Shown: positions 1 through 7,464 of the stretch, piece by piece
Numbering within the stretch: position 1 is the stretch's first letter
Layout of the letters: every line of letters starts with the position of its first letter
NCBI GenBank assembly: GCA_949372645.1
Contig: CASIAP010000005.1
Location: 1-64,000 of the forward strand
From: Candidatus Poseidoniaceae archaeon
Lineage (GTDB): Archaea; Thermoplasmatota; Poseidoniia; Poseidoniales; Poseidoniaceae
Reading direction: 5' to 3'
DNA: 64,000 nucleotides
Notes under the pieces: generated by a model
The model's database searches: none
What the model was told of the DNA's origin: nothing
Seen by the model: only the letters and a program-made list of their open reading frames with translations
Position numbers and translations under genes: made by a program

Positions 1-2
1 TA

Positions 3-683
3 GAGATTGGAGAGATGCGACAAGTCGATCAATCTCGAATAGATGGACTTTTGAAGCTGGTCGGATTACGTAGTCGAATCGATGCCCCTTTGAATGAATT
101 AAGTCAAGGTATGCGGCAACGGCTCACGCTCGCAGCAGCATTGCTTGGTTCGCCGAATATCCTTTTGCTTGACGAGCCCCTCAATGGACTTGATCCCGTC
201 GCAGCTGCCGCATTTATCGTCCTACTTGGAAAGTTAACTGACAAAGGAGTATCGATTGTGATTTCCTCTCACCAAGTTGAAGGATTAGTTGGTATTATCG
301 ACCGATTAGCACTCATGCACCGAGGTCAAATCCTTGCAGAAGGTACCATGCTCGAAGTTGCTCAACAGTTAAAACTCGATAAAAAGACTGAAATTTCTGG
401 CGAGGGGAATGCACCTGACTTCTCCAACTACCTCTCCGATACAAAGCTCATTGAAGTTGAACAATCCTCTGTAGAGTGGCGAGCAACCCTCAACCAAAGT
501 GAACCTGGGCTGTTACAGAAATTAGTGGGGGATGGAATAGAAATCACCTCATGGGCGATCCGGCAACCAAATGTGATTGAGATGTTATGTGCTGCAACTG
601 GACAATCGATTGAGGATGTAGGGCTTGAAGTATCTTCGACTGCAGTCATGCCACTGCGTACTTTCCGAGGTGAAGAAGAATGA
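3..683 (+). CDS. ABC transporter ATP-binding protein, 5' truncated by window edge
   Basis: This is the C-terminal part of an ABC ATPase that powers a membrane exporter. The frame is open back to the window edge, so the true start and the Walker A motif lie outside; the track's Met at base 15 is internal. Visible motifs are the signature LSQGMRQRL, Walker B with the catalytic Glu (ILLLDEP), the D-loop (NGLDP) and the switch His (SSHQVEG). About 100 residues after the nucleotide-binding domain form an accessory region of unknown role. The stop overlaps the next start as ATGA, so the two genes are translationally coupled and together make an ABC-2 type exporter. The family call is certain; the substrate cannot be read from the sequence. 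Confidence 0.9.
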   Translation, partial: EIGEMRQVDQSRIDGLLKLVGLRSRIDAPLNELSQGMRQRLTLAAALLGSPNILLLDEPLNGLDPVAAAAFIVLLGKLTDKGVSIVISSHQVEGLVGIIDRLALMHRGQILAEGTMLEVAQQLKLDKKTEISGEGNAPDFSNYLSDTKLIEVEQSSVEWRATLNQSEPGLLQKLVGDGIEITSWAIRQPNVIEMLCAATGQSIEDVGLEVSSTAVMPLRTFRGEEE

Positions 684-1510
684 GTGATTTTTCACGAATC
701 ATGGTCTTTGCCAGACGTCTCATGCGAGAACGTTTATTCTCAACAAGAATGTACATCATGCTGCCGATTTTGCTCTTGTTTATTCCCGGGATGGCTTGGG
801 GATTTTCCGATCCAAATATTGTACTTCCGGGTGGACACCAACCTGAAAGTCCAATGGAGGTACTGTTCTATGCCAGTCTCGGTGTCGTTTTTGGAGCAAC
901 GATGTGTGCGGTTTTACTTTCGTATGATGCTGTGAGCCGAGAAAGAGCAAGTGGAGTGTTAGAACTACGACTCTCTCAACCAATGCCCCGGGCTCATCAA
1001 GCTCTAGCCATGATTCTTGGGTCATGGCGAGCCATCTTGATTCCAACATGGATTTTGCTTCTCTTTTCGATACTTATCGTCCGATACCGTATGGGTGACT
1101 GGCCGTCACTCGTCGATGGTTTCGTTTATTTTATCTCGACTGCATTGATTCTGCTTTGGTATGTTTTGTTTACTCTCTTGGCCTCATCATATACACGTGA
1201 ACAAGGTACTGCAATCTCTTTTGGAGTTGGTCTTTGGTTCCTTTTCACATTCCTTTGGGCTTTGGTAACCACCATGATAGCTTATGCCTCAGGCGTTTCA
1301 ATAGGTCAAGAAAACGATGCTACTTGGGTCATGCTCGAAGGTGGATTGGATTTATTTTCACCGAACGGAGTCTACCACCATTTGCTTGAAACACGACTAC
1401 CGCAAATAGACAGAGGTATTGCAGCATGGCAAACCTGGGCTATGGCTTTGGCTTGGACTGTACTCCCCTGTTGGTTATTTATTCGAAGAATGGAACGAAT
1501 TCTTCCGTAA
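680..1510 (+). CDS. ABC-2 type transporter permease
   Basis: A 276-residue membrane protein with about six hydrophobic segments, the usual size and layout of ABC-2 permeases of the NosY/CcmB-like kind. Between the second and third segments lies the cytoplasmic coupling element SRERASGVLELRLSQPM, typical of permeases that dock on an ABC ATPase. The start overlaps the ATPase stop by 4 bp, which pairs the two products. The substrate is unknown. A large lipoprotein gene follows 66 bp downstream on the same strand and could be co-transcribed, but nothing in the sequence proves a shared function. Confidence 0.85.
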   Translation: MSDFSRIMVFARRLMRERLFSTRMYIMLPILLLFIPGMAWGFSDPNIVLPGGHQPESPMEVLFYASLGVVFGATMCAVLLSYDAVSRERASGVLELRLSQPMPRAHQALAMILGSWRAILIPTWILLLFSILIVRYRMGDWPSLVDGFVYFISTALILLWYVLFTLLASSYTREQGTAISFGVGLWFLFTFLWALVTTMIAYASGVSIGQENDATWVMLEGGLDLFSPNGVYHHLLETRLPQIDRGIAAWQTWAMALAWTVLPCWLFIRRMERILP

Positions 1511-1576
1511 GTAATCCATGATTTGAACGGCCATTTGTGCGAAAGGCTCTTTGAGGCTGGATGATGACCGACAGGT

Positions 1577-3604
1577 ATGGCAGAACACACCCGGTTTGGA
1601 TTCTCACACTTCCTTTCACGCAGTTCCACAGCAATTAGTTTGATTTTCTTGATGATTCTTATGGGATGTTCCCCACTTTTTACTACTCAAGTCACATTGG
1701 ATTCTACAGAACAAGCGCCTGCAGATGGACGACAGGCTGAGCAAATTACAGATGAGTGTGAAGGTTTGAAATTTGAAGATCTTTTTAATTACGACTTTGC
1801 TGACTTTATCATTAATTTCGGTGATGATTGGGCAACGGCAGAGATGGATGCTGGCGCCTTTGTCAACGGAAGTAAATCTTCAATCGTTCGAGACAATCTT
1901 GACGGTTTATTCGAAGGCCTCTCTGGTGGAGGAAATGAATTTATCAGCACTGATGAACGTGATGCAGTTCGTGCAATTGGTCCAAAATGCATCGGGGTAA
2001 TGGACACGAGAGTGGGCGTACGTGAAGGTATTCCTCATCGAGGAACTCCAGATTGGAATAACATGTCTTTTGTTGAAGATGGCATCGGATTAGATGAAAT
2101 TGATCTCGTGCCAGCAAATCATCCAGAACAACGCTCTTGCCAGAACCTTGGTTCTGCAAACGGATGCAAAGAAGTCCCTGTCTCGATTACTGATGACTTG
2201 CAAATTATGATGTTCTTGGATGAGGGGCAAACAAATAACGTTCGTTTCGATAAACTTCCGAACAGTGGCGATTCCAATTTTACTTTAGCAGTGAATATTA
2301 CCAACATGTCCTATGCGCATTTAGAAATCAACTTCCCACTTAATCAAGGATTACGCATGTTAAATTACTCCATTCAAGATACCTTAACTGCTTCTGATGG
2401 AACTGTCACAGTATCGGAAAACGCGGTGATGGAAGGCCCAGAAGCCATGTATCTCCCTGACGGCCGACTCCGCGTCAACCAAGTTGTCACCTATGCAGCA
2501 TCCGAATATCCAATGCTTCGTGAATTATTCATCGATTTCACGACGATGGCTCCAGAAACAAATGAAGCACCTGAATGGAGTTCAAATGCTCCTCAAGATG
2601 GGACAATAATTCCTTTAATTGGAGTGACTCCAGGCCAGAATGCAAATGTAATGGCCGTTACTGGGCAAAAAACCGAGATGTGGGCTACCGATGAAAGCGG
2701 ATGGGGACTGGAATGCAGTTTCACAGAAAATGGTTGGACTGCTTCACTCGATAGTGATGGAGACCTGATCGTCTCTACTGTAAACTCACAAGCTGAGTCT
2801 TCAAATGCAGAATGCTATGTTGTCGACCCCTTTGGTGAAAGTTCTATTGATTCACGGAACTGGACGTTTGGCCAGGTCTTTACTTCCAGTGCTATGCTCT
2901 CTGAAACTGGAGACAGTATCGAATTTACCATCACGCCAACAGGTTTAATCAACGAATTGGAAATTTCTGCACACGCTCACCAAATGAATAGCATGGGGCA
3001 AATGCGTAGTGTTACCCTTGCTGCAGATGCTGCAACTATTTCACTACCGCTCGAGGGATTATCACCCGGTGCAGTCATGGTCATGGGTGACGCTCAAAGT
3101 TCAACCATGTTAGACCTTGACTTCATGCTCGACTTTAATCTTGAAAAGGCAAGTCTACCTCCAATGATATCTGTCAAGAAAAACCTTGATGGAGGGAATG
3201 CAACATGGGAAGCAAGTGGACTTACCTTTACTTTGCAAGGAGATGTGCTCGATCCTGATGGTGAAGAAGTCTCTCTTTCCCTTGAACTATGTGGCTATAA
3301 AACGAACAATTTCTTGCGTGATGGAAGCAGCTGGGAAATCGAGGTCTACATCGTGTCCTGCTCCGAGCAAAACCCACCTGTGACTGCTTATGATGTCGTA
3401 TTTACTGCAACAGATGAATCGGGCACAATGACAACTCTTACCGCGTATATTCCTGACCCATATGCCAATAATAACGGTGATACGCCTGGCGATGACAACA
3501 CGATTACGGTTGAAGAAGAAGGTCTCCCTGCACTCTCCATGGTGGCAACTTTGAGCATCACACTCCTCGGTGCAGCCTTTGCAGGAAGAGCCCGAAAGGA
3601 GTGA
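1577..3604 (+). CDS. large secreted lipoprotein with C-terminal sorting-like helix
   Basis: I do not recognise the central domains. The 675-residue product starts with a basic stretch, a hydrophobic signal segment and a lipobox-like LMGCSP near residue 31, so it is probably exported and lipid-anchored. The body is Asp/Asn/Ser-rich and beta-like, with paired Cys residues and an Ig/cadherin-like part near residues 530-610 (DPDGEEVSLSLELCG). It ends with a short acidic linker, a hydrophobic helix (LPALSMVATLSITLLGAAF) and a basic tail (AGRARKE), which resembles a PGF-CTERM signal with the PGF altered. Two anchors on one protein is unusual. It lies downstream of an ABC-2 exporter. Surface location is likely; function is unknown. 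Confidence 0.75.
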   Translation: MAEHTRFGFSHFLSRSSTAISLIFLMILMGCSPLFTTQVTLDSTEQAPADGRQAEQITDECEGLKFEDLFNYDFADFIINFGDDWATAEMDAGAFVNGSKSSIVRDNLDGLFEGLSGGGNEFISTDERDAVRAIGPKCIGVMDTRVGVREGIPHRGTPDWNNMSFVEDGIGLDEIDLVPANHPEQRSCQNLGSANGCKEVPVSITDDLQIMMFLDEGQTNNVRFDKLPNSGDSNFTLAVNITNMSYAHLEINFPLNQGLRMLNYSIQDTLTASDGTVTVSENAVMEGPEAMYLPDGRLRVNQVVTYAASEYPMLRELFIDFTTMAPETNEAPEWSSNAPQDGTIIPLIGVTPGQNANVMAVTGQKTEMWATDESGWGLECSFTENGWTASLDSDGDLIVSTVNSQAESSNAECYVVDPFGESSIDSRNWTFGQVFTSSAMLSETGDSIEFTITPTGLINELEISAHAHQMNSMGQMRSVTLAADAATISLPLEGLSPGAVMVMGDAQSSTMLDLDFMLDFNLEKASLPPMISVKKNLDGGNATWEASGLTFTLQGDVLDPDGEEVSLSLELCGYKTNNFLRDGSSWEIEVYIVSCSEQNPPVTAYDVVFTATDESGTMTTLTAYIPDPYANNNGDTPGDDNTITVEEEGLPALSMVATLSITLLGAAFAGRARKE

Positions 3605-3661
3605 GAACTCCAACCGGCACCCTCAAAAGAGGGAGGTTCGGCCCATTAAGCAGGTGAAGGT

Positions 3662-5122
3662 ATGTTCGCGGGTGTAATTGAGTCAAAAAGTCATGAAGGA
3701 GGATTTCTGGTTTCGTTCACGGGATCTTCTCCCGCCCTTGAATCCATCATCATCAATGCCGAGACAGGTATTTACATCGGTAAAGTCGATGCTGTACTAG
3801 GTAATACCAACTCTCCACTCGCTCACGTCGCCCATGTTGACCGAAAACTCGACCTCGATTCATTACTCGGTATTGAAGTAGGAATTCGTGCCAAGAAACA
3901 ACGTGAAGAACGTCGTGAACGTTCTGATCGAGGCCAAAGAGGGAACGATCGAGGGTACCAAAGTCGAGATAATCAAGGTGGACGCTTTGAGAGAAATGAC
4001 CGAGGACAAGACAACCGTAACGGTGGAGACTGGGACTGTCCAAAATGTCAGAATAATAATTTCGCATTCCGACAAGAATGCAATCGCTGTGGAGAAGCAC
4101 GTGGCGCTGGTGGAGGACGTGGTCCTCGACAAGACGATCGCCGGGGTGGGAATCAAGGATATCAAAGTCGAGACCGACAAGGTGGACGCTTTGAGAGAAA
4201 CGACCGTGGACAAGACAACCGCAACGGTGGAGACTGGGACTGTCCAAAATGTCAGAATAATAATTTCGCATTCCGAACAGAATGCAATCGATGTGGAGAA
4301 GCCCGTGGTGCTGGTGGAGGACGTGGTCCTCGACAAGACGATCGCCGGGGTGGAAGCCAAGGATACCAGAGTCGAGACCGGCAAGGTGGACGCTTTGAAA
4401 GAAACGACCGAGGACAGGGTAACCGTAACGGTGGAGACTGGGACTGTCCAAAATGTCGAAATAATAATTTCGCATTCCGAACCGAATGCAACTCATGTGG
4501 ACTTCCAAAAAGCGGTAGCAATGACCGACGTGGCGGAAATGACCGATATGGTGGCAATGACCGACGTGGTGGGAATGACCGTGGTCGTGAAACGAAAGTC
4601 TACACCGATAACGATTGGGATTGTCCAAAATGTCAAAACTCAAACTTCGCATTCCGCCAGGAATGCAATCGCTGCCAAGCACCTCGCTCTGGCGCCGGTG
4701 GCGGTGGCGGACGAAGCCAACGTCGAGATGATGGTGGAAGACCACCTCGTAGAGATAGCGGCGGAAGACCACCACAACGCGATGACCGAAGAGCACCTCG
4801 ACGCGATGATGGTGGAAGACCTCCTCAACGTGACGACCGATCTCGAGCACCTCGACGCGATGATAGTGGAAGACCTCCCCAACGAGACGATGGTGCAAGA
4901 CCTCCTCGACATGAAGGCGCTCGACCTCCTCGACGTGATGGCCGAGACCGACGTAGCGACGGTAGCGGGTATCAAAGCGGAGGTTCATACGGCAATCAGG
5001 ACAGAGCTCCTGAGCGTAATTCCCGGGAGCCTCGAAACTTTAGAAAATCACGTGGTAATGGTCCCGGTCATGCTCATAACCGCCCACCAAAACCTCTCAT
5101 CAACCCAGACCGAGATGATTGA
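3662..5122 (+). CDS. gar1: Gar1-domain protein fused to four RanBP2-type zinc fingers and RGG/RRD-rich tails
   Basis: Residues 1-85 match the Gar1/Naf1 beta-barrel fold (IGKVDAVLGNTNSPLAHV), the H/ACA RNP protein that helps guide pseudouridylation. After a basic linker come four RanBP2-type zinc fingers, each of form DWDCPKCxNxNFAFRxECNxC, near residues 125, 193, 261 and 320. They are joined by Arg/Gly/Asp/Gln-rich linkers. The last 150 residues are repeats of the RRDDGGRPPQ kind. Typical archaeal Gar1 is about 100 residues; this is 486. RanBP2 fingers bind single-stranded RNA in eukaryotes, so added RNA binding is inferred. The start follows aggtgaaggt. A TPR membrane protein gene begins 9 bp downstream. 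The Gar1 and zinc-finger calls are confident; the function of the fusion is not known. Confidence 0.85.
   Translation: MFAGVIESKSHEGGFLVSFTGSSPALESIIINAETGIYIGKVDAVLGNTNSPLAHVAHVDRKLDLDSLLGIEVGIRAKKQREERRERSDRGQRGNDRGYQSRDNQGGRFERNDRGQDNRNGGDWDCPKCQNNNFAFRQECNRCGEARGAGGGRGPRQDDRRGGNQGYQSRDRQGGRFERNDRGQDNRNGGDWDCPKCQNNNFAFRTECNRCGEARGAGGGRGPRQDDRRGGSQGYQSRDRQGGRFERNDRGQGNRNGGDWDCPKCRNNNFAFRTECNSCGLPKSGSNDRRGGNDRYGGNDRRGGNDRGRETKVYTDNDWDCPKCQNSNFAFRQECNRCQAPRSGAGGGGGRSQRRDDGGRPPRRDSGGRPPQRDDRRAPRRDDGGRPPQRDDRSRAPRRDDSGRPPQRDDGARPPRHEGARPPRRDGRDRRSDGSGYQSGGSYGNQDRAPERNSREPRNFRKSRGNGPGHAHNRPPKPLINPDRDD
3951..4590. repeat. tandem 204-bp repeat inside the gar1 fusion gene
   Basis: The string ggtggacgctttgaga (or ttgaaa in the third copy) recurs at exact spacings of 204 bp, with gacgct at 3981, 4185 and 4389. 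Each 68-codon unit encodes one GGRFERNDRGQ linker plus one RanBP2 finger. Copies are nearly identical in DNA, including synonymous positions, which suggests recent duplication or homogenisation. The fourth finger is more diverged and sits outside the exact period. The repeat also keeps long shadow ORFs open in two other frames. Confidence 0.9.
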
Positions 5123-5131
5123 GGAGGCGGA

Positions 5132-6169
5132 ATGATGGGTGCTGAACATCACTATCTTAATGCCGTAGAAGCCTATGATGACGGCGATATTGAAACCGCC
5201 TACGAAGAGGCCTTCAAGGCAGTCCAAATTGACCCGGAACATGTGGATGCTTGGCAATTGTGTGCTGAAACTGCGCTTCCTCAGAAAGGAGAAAAACCAA
5301 CTTTACTTCAAGCTGCTAAATCATTAGCTGCTGTTCGAAAAATTATAGCTTTAGATCCAAATCGAACCGCAATGTGGATGTTGGGTGGACGGTTGCTTAC
5401 GGATGAGTTAGGATTACTCAGTGAAGGCTTGCAATGGTGGCAAGACCTTCGTCATCAGTTACCCAAAGAAGTTACGCCACTTGTGGAACAAGCATCATTA
5501 TTAGCAGATATGGGACACTATCTTGAAGCAAAATACCGCCTTGATACCATCATCGAAGATAATTTAGATGGTGGACCTACTCAAATTGCTAAAATTCATC
5601 AACTGCGAAGCCAAGTAATTGCTGCAGCAAATCTTCAAACTTCTGAACATTTCAAACCTTGGGAAAAGCATCACAACGGCTGGGGTGCAATTGAACTCAA
5701 GATGGGCAAAGGCCCGGTATCGGAAAGTTTTCTTTTTCTCATAACAACTGTTCCAGTGTTGATGATTGTCGTCTACTTCTCGAACCAAGTAGCTGGTCGA
5801 GGCTGGGGGGCGTTTTGTCTGACAAGTTTGGTAATCTTTGGTACCGTTTTGTTTGGAATGCGAATGGCAAAGCGTATGTTCCACAGTATTAATCGGCCAG
5901 CGTTTAACTTGCTTCGCGCAATGAATTTCGAAGCAAACACAGGCTATTCGATTATCCATTCCGATATTCGAACTTCTCCTCTTTACATGTTTATCATGCA
6001 AAGAAAACCAAAAGCATGGCAAGAACGGATGCTGAAAATTATTGATTCGAATACGGACTTACCAAAGAATTGGAAGCCAAGTTTCCCTGATTTCGAATCA
6101 CACTTGGATGAAATGGGATATATCGACGAAGAAGGTGAAGAGAGTTTCGAAGCCTTTGAAGAAGAATAA
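5132..6169 (+). CDS. TPR-repeat protein with two membrane helices
   Basis: The first 180 residues are helical with TPR-like repeats, starting with an AVEAYDDGDIETAYEEAFKA / PEHVDAWQLCA pair. Two membrane helices follow near residues 200-245 (FLFLITTVPVLMIVVYF and FCLTSLVIFGTVLFGM), then a cytoplasmic-looking C-terminal region ending in an acidic tail. The start is preceded by gaggaggcgg, a clear ribosome site, and lies 9 bp after the gar1 fusion stop, so co-expression is likely. Proteins of this kind often scaffold complexes, but I cannot name a partner. A second ATG three bases later is an equally possible start. Confidence 0.75.
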   Translation: MMGAEHHYLNAVEAYDDGDIETAYEEAFKAVQIDPEHVDAWQLCAETALPQKGEKPTLLQAAKSLAAVRKIIALDPNRTAMWMLGGRLLTDELGLLSEGLQWWQDLRHQLPKEVTPLVEQASLLADMGHYLEAKYRLDTIIEDNLDGGPTQIAKIHQLRSQVIAAANLQTSEHFKPWEKHHNGWGAIELKMGKGPVSESFLFLITTVPVLMIVVYFSNQVAGRGWGAFCLTSLVIFGTVLFGMRMAKRMFHSINRPAFNLLRAMNFEANTGYSIIHSDIRTSPLYMFIMQRKPKAWQERMLKIIDSNTDLPKNWKPSFPDFESHLDEMGYIDEEGEESFEAFEEE

Positions 6170-6171
6170 TT

Positions 6172-7368
6172 TCAGGAATCATTCACTGTGGTCGGTTCTG
6201 GAAGAATAGACATGATCTCTACACGTGATTGGTCGAGAAACAATTCAAAATCTTCGAGGTAAGAGTCCCGGGTGGAATTGAAGTTCCTCTCAAAGGAGGC
6301 ATCGAAGCCAAATTCATCGAGATCTCCATAAAACCCATCGAGAAAAGCCGATTCGCCTTCATTGTGAATGAGGAAAGCAATGAACCAAGCCCCGACATCA
6401 TAGACATTTACATCAGATTGGTAGGTCAAATTATCGAGACGGACATCTTGAGCTTTGTAACCATCAAGTGAATGATTAAGTTTCCTTTCCATAACTTCAC
6501 GAAGGTAATTATCGTCAACGCCGGGTTGTTGAGCATACAAGGATTGGCCCATGAATTCTGCACCACCTTCGGAGAACCAGGGATTATTTTTACCACCCAT
6601 TTTGTCATCTCGAAGACAAACGTCACGTGAATCGTCAGTGCATTTATCCTGGATATGTGCATGTTGGTAAATATGGAAATATTCATGCAGCATCACCGGT
6701 TTGTAATCATCTTCTTCAGGCCCCGGATACTTTGCTGACATGATGAGCGTGCTGAAATCATAGTCAGTATGGGCCTTCATGAAGGTCCCTACTGCTGCGC
6801 CACCTTCTTCAACATAGTGAGTGAAAATTTGATAATTGGCATTGGCGCAATCCCATTCTTCTTTCCAGTTGTCATCCAATGCCTTGTGTCGTTCACAGTA
6901 CTCATCTTCAAGTTCTTCAGCAGCAGAAAGGCTTTCACCAATAATGTAGATTTCAATTGGCCCGTAATTACCCCAAGCAATGCTGCCAATTCCATACCAT
7001 TCCAGCGTCAAGTTAAGCGTTTCTTGAGAAACATCAGAGGCGGCAAAAACTTCAGGGGTTGCACAGGTTTGTTGGCCCCACTGAACCACTGTCTTCGAAC
7101 CGTCAGGACATTCCACTACACGTCCATCCAACTGTTCATCGGACTGGTTGCCTGCATCATTATCCGAATTATTATCAGAGTTATCAATGGAATTGTTTTC
7201 TGACTCATTATTGGATGATTGATTATTTGATGCTTCATCTGGAATATCATCAGAGTGATCATCCGAATTTGTATCTGAATCGGGTGAGGCGTCCGAATCT
7301 CCAATACAACCTGATAAGGAGGCAAACATAAGAATCAAAGCAAAAAGAAGGGCATTCATTCTGTTCAT
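6172..7368 (-). CDS. putative secreted gluzincin-type metalloprotease lipoprotein
   Basis: A signal peptide with lipobox (FASLSGCIGD, Cys at about 21) is followed by a roughly 60-residue Asn/Asp/Ser/Glu-rich linker. The globular domain has MLHEYFHIYQHAH, an HExxH zinc motif, and about 35 residues later NPWFSEGGAEFMGQ, which fits the glutamate helix of gluzincins. Two His and one Glu as zinc ligands are therefore predicted. Four Cys flank the region (CTDDSRDVC is one pair). I infer an exported peptidase tethered by lipid; no family name can be given. A TATA-like ataaatac sits about 30 nt upstream of the start. It is convergent with the TPR gene, with only 2 bp between the stops. Confidence 0.75.
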   Translation of the reverse strand: MNRMNALLFALILMFASLSGCIGDSDASPDSDTNSDDHSDDIPDEASNNQSSNNESENNSIDNSDNNSDNDAGNQSDEQLDGRVVECPDGSKTVVQWGQQTCATPEVFAASDVSQETLNLTLEWYGIGSIAWGNYGPIEIYIIGESLSAAEELEDEYCERHKALDDNWKEEWDCANANYQIFTHYVEEGGAAVGTFMKAHTDYDFSTLIMSAKYPGPEEDDYKPVMLHEYFHIYQHAHIQDKCTDDSRDVCLRDDKMGGKNNPWFSEGGAEFMGQSLYAQQPGVDDNYLREVMERKLNHSLDGYKAQDVRLDNLTYQSDVNVYDVGAWFIAFLIHNEGESAFLDGFYGDLDEFGFDASFERNFNSTRDSYLEDFELFLDQSRVEIMSILPEPTTVNDS

Positions 7369-7394
7369 ACTTTTCTACTTGGATACTTGTTGAA

Positions 7395-7402
7395 GTATTT
7401 AT
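7395..7402 (-). promoter_or_regulatory. TATA-like box for the metalloprotease lipoprotein gene
   Basis: On the minus strand the sequence reads ataaatac, centred about 30 nt upstream of the ATG at 7368. Archaeal TATA boxes lie about 25-30 nt before the transcript start, so the message would be leaderless or nearly so. No purine-rich ribosome site precedes the ATG, which agrees. Inferred from position and composition only. Confidence 0.4.
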
Positions 7403-7464
7403 CCCATTGAGAATAGCTGGAGCTTACGCTCTTACTACTTTCCACGAAACTGGAATCTTATGAT

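Noticed and set aside
3753-4988. A 411-codon minus-strand ORF and a 415-codon plus-strand ORF over the gar1 fusion
   Set aside because: Both are shadows kept open by the biased repeat codons. Their translations are His/Val/Arg- or Thr/Val-rich with no domains, while the +2-frame product has Gar1 and zinc-finger motifs.
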